The notes below the pieces were generated by a model. It worked only from the letters and a program-made list of their open reading frames with translations, had not been told where the DNA came from and did no database searches. Shown in pieces: positions 1 through 8,274 of a stretch of 64,000 nucleotides of DNA (position 1 is the stretch's first letter; each line of letters begins with the position of its first letter). The translations under genes were made by a program, and so were the position numbers. Origin of the DNA: G963664585 sp963664585 (GTDB lineage: Bacteria > Bacillota > Clostridia > Oscillospirales > Ruminococcaceae); NCBI GenBank assembly GCA_963664585.2, contig CAXXEO010000006.1:1-64000 (forward strand), given 5' to 3'.

Positions 1-984
1 ACAGCTTTCTTTATGATTTCCAACATCACTGAAGTTTACAACAACATTCGGAATGCTTTCAACCGTCATGTAACCGCTTGGAAGCGTTACCGGCAGTGTA
101 TAGGTATCTCCAATACTGAGGTTGCGGGTATCTATATAACCCAGATGAATTTCAGTCATCGTGTCGATGGAGTCGCTTGGTCCGGCGATTTCTATTGTAC
201 TGTGAGAAAAGGTATAGCTAACCGTATCCGATTTCCAACCCGCCGGAGCGTTGATAAAGCCAACCGTAACAGGAAGTGTTTTCTTTTTGAGTACCGGGAT
301 GGTTATGCTTGCATTGGGATTATCGATCTCTATAAACGGTGATTCTACGACCCCGCCCTGGGCATTTTGAAGCTGTATCGTTGAAGCGATACTCGTATTT
401 TTGTCAAGTGCTCCCTTAATATTCGCCTTCGCCACACAGCTTTCCACCAGCGCCATTTCTGTCTCAGGGCCGCTTATCGTAATCTCGGTAGGGCTCACAT
501 GTTCTTGCCCCATGACATATCCGTCGGGTATGGTAATCCCTGCTACATCAACTTTCAGCGTCAATTTTTTTGTTGTCATCCGGTCAAATCTCACCTGTGT
601 GGTGGGTGTGCGGATGGACTGTATCTCAAAGCCCATCGAATTAGCATCATAGGCATTCAAACGCAACTCATAGACACCTGGGCCGACGATACCGATAAGC
701 TGGGGTTCGATAGAGATGTCTTCCTTCTTGATTTTACCAATTACATTGCGCTCGCCAGATACGACCACATCAGCTAAAAGCTCTTTCTCCAGAAGCGCCT
801 TGAGCCCAAGCTTCCCCACTGCGCTTCCCGCAACATTAATCTGGACAGGAATATCCCTGATTGTTCTTGAAGCATTGGCGTCAATGCCATTGACGACACC
901 GAACCATATGGCAATGGCCACTAAAAGAGATATCAGTTTGACAAACTGGTTATTCTCCAACATGCGACTAAAGGTATTTTTCAT
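1..984 (-). CDS. cdaR: CdaR/YbbR-domain protein, partial (3' end outside window)
   Basis: The minus-strand frame stays open from an ATG at 984 to the window edge (328 codons), so the C-terminus is missing. One N-terminal membrane segment (about residues 14-30, FVKLISLLVAIAIWFGVVNG) is followed by repeated beta-rich YbbR-like modules, for example a GPETEMALVESCVAKANIKG segment. In Firmicutes, CdaR is a membrane-anchored extracytoplasmic protein that modulates the diadenylate cyclase CdaA. Its start codon overlaps the cdaA stop (ATGA), which implies translational coupling. glmM would be the expected next gene, beyond the left edge. The family assignment rests on the fold pattern and on the neighbour. 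Confidence 0.85.
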   Translation of the reverse strand, partial: MKNTFSRMLENNQFVKLISLLVAIAIWFGVVNGIDANASRTIRDIPVQINVAGSAVGKLGLKALLEKELLADVVVSGERNVIGKIKKEDISIEPQLIGIVGPGVYELRLNAYDANSMGFEIQSIRTPTTQVRFDRMTTKKLTLKVDVAGITIPDGYVMGQEHVSPTEITISGPETEMALVESCVAKANIKGALDKNTSIASTIQLQNAQGGVVESPFIEIDNPNASITIPVLKKKTLPVTVGFINAPAGWKSDTVSYTFSHSTIEIAGPSDSIDTMTEIHLGYIDTRNLSIGDTYTLPVTLPSGYMTVESIPNVVVNFSDVGNHKESC

Positions 985-1838
985 TTTTTGGTCCTCCAGA
1001 ATGTCTGCCGTTTTTCTCCCTTATCATCAGAAGAATCGGTGAGTAAGATGGAGGAAAGCTCTTTGCCAAGGGTTTCAGGCGTATATCCACGCTTAAGCTT
1101 GCCTTCTCTGGCTATCGTAATCATCCCGGTTTCTTCTGAAACAACGATCACGATGGCGTCTGAATTCTCACTCATGCCGAGCGCCGCCCTATGCCTGGTG
1201 CCAAGCTCACGGCTGATTTCATAATTATCAGAAAGAGGGAGAAAGCATCCCGCCGCATACATCCTTCCGCCGCGTACCACAAGGGCGCCGTCGTGCAGAG
1301 GAGAATTAGGAAAAAAGATATTGCCGATCAGTTCACCACTGCAAACAGAATCGATCACTGTACCAGTCTTGATAATCTCACCAAGCTTTGTCTGTCGTTC
1401 AATGACGATCAACGCGCCAATCTTATGACGTGAAAAAGAGGAAGAGCTTATGCTGATAGCCTCAATAGCCATACGCCATTTCGAATTGTCCTCTGTTGAT
1501 TCAGAAACGGACGTAAAAAGCTGAAGGCCAGTAAATTTTGTCCGTCCCATTTGTTCAAGCGCACGCCGAAGCTCCGGTTGAAAAACCACCAAAACCGCAA
1601 TCGCACCAATTTGCAATATATTTTTCATGATAAAGCTCAGCGATTTTAGCCCCATCGTATTGGCCAATAGATAGAGAAGTAAAATGGACAGAATTCCCTT
1701 AACCAACTGGACAGCACGGGTTTCACGAACCAGTATAACACCCTGATAGATTAAATAGGCAACTACACCCACATCTAAAATGTCAAAGATTGTTATTGTC
1801 TTGGTAACGCCTATAATATCCTGCCATACGGTTACCAC
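981..1838 (-). CDS. cdaA: Diadenylate cyclase CdaA (c-di-AMP synthase)
   Basis: CdaA makes cyclic di-AMP from two ATP. Three hydrophobic segments at the N-terminus precede a DAC (DisA_N) domain with the signature LHDGALVVRGG and the GTRHRAALG motif, which bind and position ATP. The open frame extends to a TTG at 1904 that has no ribosome-binding site. A GTG at 1838 preceded by GAAGAAGG gives a 285-aa protein of normal family length, so I prefer that start. The gene is followed immediately by cdaR with an ATGA overlap. Two promoter-like sites lie upstream in a duplicated block. The function is confident; the start is inferred. Confidence 0.9.
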   Translation of the reverse strand: MVTVWQDIIGVTKTITIFDILDVGVVAYLIYQGVILVRETRAVQLVKGILSILLLYLLANTMGLKSLSFIMKNILQIGAIAVLVVFQPELRRALEQMGRTKFTGLQLFTSVSESTEDNSKWRMAIEAISISSSSFSRHKIGALIVIERQTKLGEIIKTGTVIDSVCSGELIGNIFFPNSPLHDGALVVRGGRMYAAGCFLPLSDNYEISRELGTRHRAALGMSENSDAIVIVVSEETGMITIAREGKLKRGYTPETLGKELSSILLTDSSDDKGEKRQTFWRTKK

Positions 1839-1917
1839 CGCTACACCTTCTTCCGTGCCGCATCCTGCGTATTCTTGTTTGTCCTCGTCTGCGATATCCC
1901 GCAAGGGTTGAGCCGAA

Positions 1918-2069
1918 GGGCATCAAGCTTGTATAAAAAGCACCTTGGTACTTATTATGCCATAATTCACTTGTGTTTTCATGTAATTGCCCACCCCGAC
2001 ATCCCCCAACGTGTGAGATGGAGGGGCATCAAGCTTGTATAAAAAGTGCCATATATTTATTATACCATA
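1918..2069 (-). repeat. Duplicated promoter-bearing block upstream of cdaA (R3)
   Basis: Two diverged direct repeats (about 1918-1964 and 2022-2069) share the string GGGCATCAAGCTTGTATAAA on the plus strand and a following TATTAT(G/A)CCATA. Read on the minus strand, each unit holds a -10 hexamer (TATAAT or CATAAT) followed by a conserved initial transcribed segment. The -10 elements are 105 bp apart. Confidence 0.6.
1954..1982 (-). promoter_or_regulatory. Proximal promoter-like site of cdaA
   Basis: ATGAAA (1982-1977) and CATAAT (1959-1954) are separated by 17 bp on the minus strand. This is the second copy of the duplicated block and is weaker than the distal one. Confidence 0.4.
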
Positions 2070-2087
2070 GAGCGCAGGGTCACTCAA
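2059..2087 (-). promoter_or_regulatory. Distal promoter of cdaA-cdaR
   Basis: On the minus strand a -35 TTGAGT (2087-2082) and a perfect -10 TATAAT (2064-2059) are separated by 17 bp, matching sigma-A spacing. The site lies between ispF and cdaA. Confidence 0.6.
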
Positions 2088-2101
2088 CCCTTTTCAAAAT
2101 A

Positions 2102-2581
2102 TCAGATGATTGTCTCAATCAGGCAAACAGCATGAGACGCGATTCCCTCTTCTGTACCCGTAAAGCCCAAGCCTTCCTCAGTAGTTGCTTTGACACTCAC
2201 ACTGGAAACCGAAACGGAACAGGCACTTGCCAGCCTTTTTCGCATTTCCCAAACAAATCCGGACAATCGCGGACGCTGAGCAATAACGGTCGTATCAATG
2301 TTTACAATCTGCCAGCCATTTTCAAATAAAAGTTTTGTTACCCGTTTCAGCAGCTCAATGCTGTCCGCATCGGCATAGCTGTCATCTGTCTCGGGAAAAT
2401 GCATTCCGATATCCCCAAGCGCCGCAGCCCCCAACAGTGCGTCTATCACACTGTGGCAGAGCACATCGGCATCCGAATGGCCATCGAGCCCCAAATCATA
2501 ATCGATCTCCACACCGCCCAATATCAATCGCCTGCTTCTGGTCAGACGGTGTACATCATACCCATGTCCTATGTGAATCAT
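2102..2581 (-). CDS. ispF: 2-C-methyl-D-erythritol 2,4-cyclodiphosphate synthase
   Basis: IspF performs the cyclising step of the non-mevalonate (MEP) isoprenoid pathway, releasing CMP from CDP-ME 2-phosphate. The 159-aa length is normal. The N-terminal GHGYDVHR contributes the metal-binding Asp and His, and DGHSDADVLCHSVIDALLGA is the family signature. ALGDIGMHFPETD and the late TTEEGLGFTG(T)EEGI segment are also present. The start overlaps the end of ispD by 4 bp, so the two genes form an ispD-ispF pair that is probably transcribed together. Confidence 0.97.
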   Translation of the reverse strand: MIHIGHGYDVHRLTRSRRLILGGVEIDYDLGLDGHSDADVLCHSVIDALLGAAALGDIGMHFPETDDSYADADSIELLKRVTKLLFENGWQIVNIDTTVIAQRPRLSGFVWEMRKRLASACSVSVSSVSVKATTEEGLGFTGTEEGIASHAVCLIETII

Positions 2582-3288
2582 TGGCCTTCCCCCATCATCA
2601 AAATTGCTTCAGCCACTGCAAGATCCTCCGGCGTCGTGATCTTGATATTCTGATAGTCACCTTGAGAAAGATAGACGCGTCCTCCGATCGCCTCAATCAG
2701 CTGGCAGTCATCAGTATAATCCCTATCGGCACTTTTAATGGCACGCAGATACAGCTCTCTCTCGAAAATCTGAGGGGTCTGCATGCTATAAAGCATGGAG
2801 CGATCAGGTGTCATTGTTATAAAACCATCCTCGTCCACATATTTAATTGTATCCTTGACCGATACCCCCGCCGCCGCTGACCCAAATTGCACCGCATCAT
2901 CCAGACAACACGATATAACCTCTCGACTCACTAAAGGGCGGGCTCCGTCGTGAATGCACAGGTATTCAGTCTCTTCTCCTACCTGTTGCACACCCGCCAA
3001 AACTGATTGCTGGCGGGTTTGGCCGCCCTTGACGATACTGACAAGCTTATTTATTCTATGCTCTTTGGCCAGCTTCATATACGTCGGAATATCCTCTTCC
3101 TTTGCAACAAGGACAATCTGATCGATCTCCTTATGCTCCTCGAAGGCAATAAGAGAGTGTACAAGAACAGGCAGGCCGCAAATGAGCGCAAGCATCTTAT
3201 CTATCCCGTCCATCCGCTTTCCGCTTCCTGCCGCCAGTACAATGGCTGTAACCAGAGGCCCTTTACTCTTCTTCGAAAATAGTCCCAT
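2578..3288 (-). CDS. ispD: 2-C-methyl-D-erythritol 4-phosphate cytidylyltransferase
   Basis: IspD transfers CMP from CTP to MEP, two steps before the IspF reaction. The nucleotide-binding loop AIVLAAGSGKRM is near the N-terminus. IHDGARPLVSREVI and the C-terminal ITTPEDLAVAEAIL are typical. The open frame begins at 3369, but the extra 27 residues are not family-like. The ATG at 3288 is preceded by AAGGA and gives 236 aa, the usual length. The neighbour is ispF (4-bp overlap). Confidence 0.95.
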   Translation of the reverse strand: MGLFSKKSKGPLVTAIVLAAGSGKRMDGIDKMLALICGLPVLVHSLIAFEEHKEIDQIVLVAKEEDIPTYMKLAKEHRINKLVSIVKGGQTRQQSVLAGVQQVGEETEYLCIHDGARPLVSREVISCCLDDAVQFGSAAAGVSVKDTIKYVDEDGFITMTPDRSMLYSMQTPQIFERELYLRAIKSADRDYTDDCQLIEAIGGRVYLSQGDYQNIKITTPEDLAVAEAILMMGEGQ

Positions 3289-3432
3289 ACAGAGCACCGT
3301 CCTTATTCTACAGTTATTGGACAAATTTAAAGATAATTCAAACTCTGTCCGCCCTTCTGAGCTGGGCAAACAGAAAAAAACAAGACCTGCTTATTGAAAA
3401 TACTGCTTTAATATGAAGCTTGACTATAATAC

Positions 3433-3466
3433 TGGCCCACCTCTGTGAAACACAGAGATGGGCCCA
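3433..3466 (-). other. Long hairpin between the DivIVA-like gene and ispD
   Basis: CCTCTGTG and CACAGAG(A/G) arms flanked by GGCCCA/TGGGCC form a 14-bp stem with an AAA loop. On the minus strand the single mismatch becomes a G-U wobble, so it folds better in the direction of the flanking genes. No clear U-run follows, so a terminator role is uncertain. Confidence 0.45.
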
Positions 3467-3628
3467 ACTTGTTTCCTGAGCCTTTTCGCCCGTATCCGCT
3501 GTCTGGAATCAGAGGCGATAATCCTATCGCTTCCGTCTGAGAAGCCTTACAACGTTAACACCCCAAACCGGATTATAAAACATATTACTCCTACACAGCG
3601 AAGATACTCGTCCGTTCTGATGGCCCTA

Positions 3629-4414
3629 TCACAGATCCTTACTTTCATAGGCGGCGTGATCGTTCCAGATGCCATCAGCCGGTTGTGAAAAGGATGGTCT
3701 TTCCGATTCTTTCCAAGAGCAATCTGTTGATTCGAGCATACTGCCAGTTGTTAATGCGGCTGAAGTATTGATCGCACTGTCGATTTCCGCCAGTCGGATG
3801 TCAAGAGAGGCCAGAACCTCCTGCAGCGAGTTCTTCGCTTCACTTAGACCGTTCTGCAGGCCTTTCATCTGATCGGTAACTTTTACAACCGTTTCCATGG
3901 CTTCATTCTTGATCTGATCGGCTTCATGCCTGGCGGTATCAAGAATCAGTTGAGCGTCACCTTTGGCTTCTATTATTATAGTGCCGATTTGCATGGCAAG
4001 ATCGTCGAATTTTCGCGACTTAAATTCAAATCGATCAGTTTTATATTGCAGTTGTTTCTTTTCTTCGGCAGCCATCGACAGTTCGCGGTCTTTTTCCTTG
4101 ACCGTCAGCTTCTGAGAGGTGATCTCGCTATTCAAGTCTTCGATGACATCTGTCAATTCAACCACTTTGGTCTGACTTTTAGCCAGCTGTTCCTCCAACT
4201 GGCTGAGCTGCTTTTCGAAGCTGGACACCTGCGCGGTCAGTTGACTGCGAGCGTCACTCATCTGGGTCATATGTTCCTGAAGCTCCGCTTCGGCCTTTCG
4301 TCCATTTTCTCTGAGATTATCTATGTAAGAAAGGACCTGCCGCTTCTCAAAACCACCAAACAGCTTTGTTTTAAGAATAATCTGTTCTTCCCCTGATGCT
4401 GTATTCTGAACCAT
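3629..4414 (-). CDS. DivIVA-like coiled-coil protein
   Basis: This is a 261-aa protein. The N-terminal stretch FGGFEKRQVLSYIDNLRE resembles the DivIVA/GpsB membrane-targeting head. It is followed by a long predicted coiled coil (about residues 30-130, rich in E, Q, K and L heptads) and a second helical region ending near residue 215. The tail is polar and Ser-rich. Such proteins recruit cell-division or pole-organising factors, but the partner here is unknown. It appears monocistronic, with a hairpin downstream. Assignment to a specific DivIVA subgroup is not possible from sequence reading alone. Confidence 0.65.
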   Translation of the reverse strand: MVQNTASGEEQIILKTKLFGGFEKRQVLSYIDNLRENGRKAEAELQEHMTQMSDARSQLTAQVSSFEKQLSQLEEQLAKSQTKVVELTDVIEDLNSEITSQKLTVKEKDRELSMAAEEKKQLQYKTDRFEFKSRKFDDLAMQIGTIIIEAKGDAQLILDTARHEADQIKNEAMETVVKVTDQMKGLQNGLSEAKNSLQEVLASLDIRLAEIDSAINTSAALTTGSMLESTDCSWKESERPSFSQPADGIWNDHAAYESKDL

Positions 4415-4717
4415 AAAAGCACCCCGCTTTCAAAATATTAATTAAATTCCTTCTTCCAAATTAAACGACAATAATCCTGTCTGTGTTTTCCCCAAATTGG
4501 GTAAATACAGACAAAAACACAAAGACATTTAAATAGGATTTAATATAGTATATCATTAAGCGAAAAAAAAACAAATACTTTGTTTCTTTTTCTATTCAGT
4601 TTTGAGGAATACTGGGATATAATTGATACTGATCGCGAATAAAATAGTTTTCTGTCTGTTTTTTCCCTCCAGAGGGGGAGAAAGCACAAATAAAAATATG
4701 AAGATACCGGAGGAAAT
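4415..4717. other. Intergenic region between divergent DivIVA-like and HAD genes
   Basis: This AT-rich gap separates divergent genes. It holds a hairpin at about 4477-4515 (TGTCTGTG...ACAGACA arms enclosing CCCAAATTGGG). A second C-rich/G-rich partial hairpin lies at about 4650-4690. A candidate -10 (TATAAT, 4618-4623) for the plus-strand HAD gene has only a weak -35. No gene is seen. Confidence 0.5.
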
Positions 4718-5359
4718 ATGGATAACCGACTTGTGGTGTTTGATTTAGATGGCACGCTGAATCAAACACATCTCTATTCAGTAAAAGCACAGCGATGTGC
4801 GCTGGAAGCAATGGGCGTCAATTCTGACAGCTTTTCAAATGAAAGGTTGATTGCCTGTCTTGGTAAACGTGGAGAAGATTACGCCAGAGAGCTTTTGCCA
4901 GACCGGCCTATTGAAGATATCCACCGCCTTCTGGCTTTGGAAATAGAGTGGGAAAACCGTATCATACATGAAAACTGCGCTTGTTATGAAGGTATTGTTT
5001 CCTCTTTGAAACGCCTCAAGGAGGCAGGGTATCTGACAGGGGTCTGTTCAAATTCAAAAATCGCCTACATTCAGATGGTTCTCAATGCTTTGGAAATCGA
5101 TGCACTGATTGATGTCCGGCAAGAGCTAATCGAGGGCTTAACAAAGGCGGATACACTGCGCCTTCTGCTGGAACGTATCAAACCGGACCGAGCGGTCATG
5201 GTCGGCGACAGGATCTATGACATGGAGGCCGCTAGAAATAACGGCATCCCCTTTATCGGCTGCCTTTACGGTTATGCCCCCGAGGAGGTAATGTCCGCAG
5301 ATGTAAAAGTCATAACAGGCGCAGACATTTTTGATGCTGTAAAGGCACTGATCGGGTAA
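4718..5359 (+). CDS. HAD-family phosphatase (phosphoglycolate phosphatase-like)
   Basis: A 213-aa HAD subfamily IA hydrolase. Motif I is VVFDLDGTLN (nucleophile Asp plus the general acid Asp). A helical cap follows. Motif II is around TGVCSNSK and motif IV is VMVGDRIYDMEAA. The substrate cannot be told from sequence; the Gph/PpaX-type arrangement suggests a small phosphate ester. The start is preceded by CGGAGG. It is one of few plus-strand genes here, converges on rnfB, and shares a bidirectional terminator with it. Confidence 0.88.
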   Translation: MDNRLVVFDLDGTLNQTHLYSVKAQRCALEAMGVNSDSFSNERLIACLGKRGEDYARELLPDRPIEDIHRLLALEIEWENRIIHENCACYEGIVSSLKRLKEAGYLTGVCSNSKIAYIQMVLNALEIDALIDVRQELIEGLTKADTLRLLLERIKPDRAVMVGDRIYDMEAARNNGIPFIGCLYGYAPEEVMSADVKVITGADIFDAVKALIG

Positions 5360-5407
5360 TTTTTTTGTCGTAATGAAAGCAACTTCCCCACTTTCTACAA
5401 TCTATTT

Positions 5408-5513
5408 TATAGCCAATTAACTTAAAAACTGGCTATATATAAAACGTCATTTTCTTCCCTCGCCTTCGGCGTGGGAAGAAATCACAAGCTTGTTTTCAAG
5501 TTAATCAACTATA
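5408..5513 (+). repeat. R1 palindromic repeat, copy A
   Basis: An intact R1 unit with a TATAGCCAATTAACTT left end and an AAGTTAATCAACTATA right end (imperfect inverted repeats), a TATAGCCA/TGGCTATA inner pair, a central GC-rich hairpin with a TTC loop, and the ACAAGCTTGT palindrome. It lies between convergent HAD and rnfB. See the findings for the family. Confidence 0.9.
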
Positions 5514-5555
5514 ATAAGAGAAAACTGGCACATAACGAAACAAATAAATACATAT

Positions 5556-5588
5556 AAAAACTCCGAAGCATCGCTTCGGAGTTTTTAC
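5556..5588. terminator. Bidirectional terminator between HAD gene and rnfB
   Basis: The perfect 10-bp stem ACTCCGAAGC / GCTTCGGAGT (3-nt loop) is flanked by AAAAA on the left and TTTTT on the right, so it works in both directions. Confidence 0.9.
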
Positions 5589-5663
5589 AATCCAGACAGA
5601 TTGCGCACCTGCCGAAATTATGATCACTGTATCCTTCTCCCTTGTGGTAAAGGAATGGAAATA

Positions 5664-6464
5664 TCAGCCCTTATTGACAATGGTATGGGAAACGCTGCAC
5701 TCAGCGACACATGCACCACAGTTGGTGCATTTTTCCGGATCAATGCGGGAAAGGTTGTCTATGACGGTGATCGCACCGGATGGGCAAGCCTTTTCACACT
5801 TTTTACACGCCCAGCAACCCACCTTACATGCCTTGCGGGTAACAGCACCCTTATCCTTGGACGAACAGGCGACAATCACCCTTGAGCTGTCGGGGATCAT
5901 GGCGATAATACTGCTGGGGCAGGCCTTGACACAGGCGCCGCAAGCCACACACTTATCGGGGTCTACATAAGCAAGCCCGTTCACTACGCAGATCGCGTCA
6001 TAGGCACAGGCGCGCTGACAGTCGCCAAACCCGAGGCAGCCATAAGAGCAGGCACCGTTACCGGCATAAAACATCTTGGCGGCTGCACAGGTTTTTGGCC
6101 CCTGATAGTTCATGGAAATATCAGTATTATTGCAGTTTCCCTGGCACTTAACAAAAGCGTGTTTGACTTCGCAAGCCTCAGTCTCGACACCCAGCGCTTC
6201 GCTGATTTTCGCGGACAGAGCCGGCCCGCCCACCGGGCAACAGTTGACCTTGACCCCGCCGTCTTTGCTGCAAAGTGCCTGGGCATAGGAGTCGCAGCCG
6301 GCATAACCGCAGGCGCCGCAGTTTGCACCGGGTAAAATTTGGCGGATTTTGGCGACCCGCTCATCCACTTTAACAGCCATTACCTTAGAGGCAATCGCCA
6401 AAATCAGTCCGAGTGCCAGGCCGATAAGCGTTATCGACGTAACCGGAAAGATATATTCGGTCAT
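5664..6464 (-). CDS. rnfB: Ion-translocating oxidoreductase complex subunit B
   Basis: This is the electron-entry iron-sulfur subunit of the Rnf complex. An N-terminal membrane helix (about residues 8-28) is followed by a 4Fe-4S domain, CGACGYAGCDSYAQ. Several ferredoxin-type clusters come next, including CVACGACVKACPS, CWACKKCEKACPS and CTNCGACVAECS, plus a cysteine-rich CLGFGDCQRACAYDA segment. It is the last gene of rnfCDGEAB, 27 bp after rnfA. Many clostridial RnfB proteins have such extra cluster repeats. Transcription probably ends at the hairpin at 5556-5588. Confidence 0.97.
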   Translation of the reverse strand: MTEYIFPVTSITLIGLALGLILAIASKVMAVKVDERVAKIRQILPGANCGACGYAGCDSYAQALCSKDGGVKVNCCPVGGPALSAKISEALGVETEACEVKHAFVKCQGNCNNTDISMNYQGPKTCAAAKMFYAGNGACSYGCLGFGDCQRACAYDAICVVNGLAYVDPDKCVACGACVKACPSSIIAMIPDSSRVIVACSSKDKGAVTRKACKVGCWACKKCEKACPSGAITVIDNLSRIDPEKCTNCGACVAECSVSHTIVNKG

Positions 6465-6491
6465 ATGTTCTCGCTCCTATCTCTTCCTTCG

Positions 6492-7085
6492 TTATCTGAA
6501 CATGCCTTCGACTACTCCGCCAAATCCCATAAAGGAGAGTGAGACGATAGAGGCAGCCACAAGAGTAATCGGTACACCTTGAAAACTGGAAGTTGGTTCA
6601 CTGCTCTGCAGCCTCTCGCGGACACCCGCAAAAAGCACCATAGCAACAAGAAAGCCAATGCCTCCGCCAAGTGAGTTAACCATTGACTCTGCAAAATTAA
6701 AGCCCTTGTCGATGTTCAGTACGGTGACGCCAAGTACAGCGCAGTTGGTGGTAATCAGCGGCAGATATACTCCCAGTGCCTTGTGAAGTGCGGGTATATA
6801 TTTTTTAAGAATGGTTTCAACCAACTGAACAAGCGCCGCGATCACAAGGATAAACACGATCGTCACCATATATTCAAGCTTATTAGGTACAAGCATGAAC
6901 ATATAGATCGGCCATGTTGCTGCAGTAGACATGCACATAACGAATATAACGGCAAAACTCATACCCAAAGCAGAGTCGAGTTTGTTTGATACGCCCAGAA
7001 AGGGACAGATTCCTAAGAACTTTTGCAGCACAAAGTTCTCGGTGAGGATAGCCGTAGCTAGTATAACGATAAATTCTTTTGTCAT
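6492..7085 (-). CDS. rnfA: Ion-translocating oxidoreductase complex subunit A
   Basis: An integral membrane subunit of Rnf, homologous to NqrE, with six predicted transmembrane helices. The early segment TENFVLQKFLGICPFLG contains the conserved Cys thought to share an Fe-S centre with RnfE. TTNCAVLGV carries the second conserved Cys. I choose the ATG at 7085 because AAGGGTGAG lies just upstream. That start sits 2 bp after the rnfE stop, so the genes are coupled. The product is 197 aa, normal for the family. Confidence 0.96.
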   Translation of the reverse strand: MTKEFIVILATAILTENFVLQKFLGICPFLGVSNKLDSALGMSFAVIFVMCMSTAATWPIYMFMLVPNKLEYMVTIVFILVIAALVQLVETILKKYIPALHKALGVYLPLITTNCAVLGVTVLNIDKGFNFAESMVNSLGGGIGFLVAMVLFAGVRERLQSSEPTSSFQGVPITLVAASIVSLSFMGFGGVVEGMFR

Positions 7086-7087
7086 AA

Positions 7088-7756
7088 TCAGCACTCACCC
7101 TTCGCAGCATTGGGGCATGCGCCCGCAGCCGGACAGCCCTCGCAACCGATTTCATTTCTGACCGCTCTGCCCTTCGCCTTGTTATACTTATTAACCATGG
7201 CAATCAGCGAGCCAAAGAGAAAAAAGCCGCCTGGAGCCTGTTTCACGATTGCAATTGGGGTCATGGAACCCATAATATGAATACCCATCCAGGAGCCCGA
7301 TCCAAAGATCTCACGAATTGTACCCATCGCCAAAAGGGTCAGGGTAAACCCGATCCCCATTCCGATGCCGTCGAGCGCCGAGTCAATCACGCTGTTTTTG
7401 TTGGCAAACATTTCGGCACGGCCGAGGATAATACAGTTGACCACGATCAAAGGAAGAAAGATGCCCAGCGCCTTGTCGATGGCGGGTGCATAGGCCTGAA
7501 TCAGCAGTTGTACGATCGTGACGAAGCCGGCGATGACAACAACATAACAGGGTATTCTTACCTTATCCGGTATTACCTTTTTCAAAAGCGCGATGACTAT
7601 ATTGGATCCTGTCAGAACAAAGGTTGTAGCTGCGCCCATACCAATTGCATTTTTTGCCAGTGTTGTAACAGCTAGCGTAGCGCAGGTGCCCAAAAGAAGT
7701 ACTAAAACAGGATTTTCTTTGAGAATGCCGTTTGTCAGAACAGAAAGCTTGCGCAT
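7088..7756 (-). CDS. rnfE: Ion-translocating oxidoreductase complex subunit E
   Basis: A membrane subunit homologous to NqrD and paralogous to RnfA, with six predicted helices. NPVLVLLLGTCATLAV holds the first conserved Cys, and IVVNCIILGRAEMFA the second. The C-terminus carries an extra Cys-rich tail, GCEGCPAAGACPNAAKGEC (five cysteines in the last 20 residues). This is not part of the core fold and could be a metal-binding tail. The start overlaps the rnfG stop by one base. Confidence 0.95.
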   Translation of the reverse strand: MRKLSVLTNGILKENPVLVLLLGTCATLAVTTLAKNAIGMGAATTFVLTGSNIVIALLKKVIPDKVRIPCYVVVIAGFVTIVQLLIQAYAPAIDKALGIFLPLIVVNCIILGRAEMFANKNSVIDSALDGIGMGIGFTLTLLAMGTIREIFGSGSWMGIHIMGSMTPIAIVKQAPGGFFLFGSLIAMVNKYNKAKGRAVRNEIGCEGCPAAGACPNAAKGEC

Positions 7757-8274
7757 TATTTTACCCCCTTATAGATCTCAAAGGCAATCTTTACAGCCTT
7801 GATAAATGCAGTCGAGGAAATCGTCGCCCCGCTGATGGTATCAACGCCGTCAAGTGAGGAGGTCTTTCCACTAAACTTACTTGTAAAGGGCGCGTCGCCG
7901 GTCTTGCTTCCAAGACCTGGAGTCTCACTGTTGTCGAGCAGCTTGACAGCGGATATGGATCCATCCGGCTTGATGCCGGTCATGACCGTAATCGGTCCGC
8001 CATAGCCTTTTGCCTGTGTCTTGATCACATAGCCCTTATTGTTATCGGCTTTATAGACATCTACACCACCTTCCGGCATTGTGGAAACGGTGACAAGCTC
8101 AAAGGTAGTAGCGTCCGGAAGCACTGCCATTCTGGCTGCATCAGCTTCTGCCTGTTTCGCCTTTTCAATCATAGGCGCCGTCAGTTGCTGCGTGAATACT
8201 AGTAAGATGACTGTAACAAAACAGATAACAGTAAGTACAGCGGTAGGTATCACAAATTCCTTATAAGAATTCAT
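7756..8274 (-). CDS. rnfG: Ion-translocating oxidoreductase complex subunit G
   Basis: RnfG carries covalently bound FMN outside the membrane. One N-terminal transmembrane helix (about residues 10-30) is followed by an FMN-binding domain whose attachment motif is DTISGATISS (Thr ligand), with GLGSKTGDAPF just before it. At 172 aa it is slightly short for the family but complete. It sits between rnfD and rnfE with one-base overlaps on both sides, so the genes are tightly coupled. Confidence 0.95.
   Translation of the reverse strand: MNSYKEFVIPTAVLTVICFVTVILLVFTQQLTAPMIEKAKQAEADAARMAVLPDATTFELVTVSTMPEGGVDVYKADNNKGYVIKTQAKGYGGPITVMTGIKPDGSISAVKLLDNSETPGLGSKTGDAPFTSKFSGKTSSLDGVDTISGATISSTAFIKAVKIAFEIYKGVK

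Noticed and set aside
5408..5513. R1 as an ordinary intrinsic terminator
   Set aside because: The central hairpin lacks a following U-run in either direction, and recognised terminators are found separately beside several copies.
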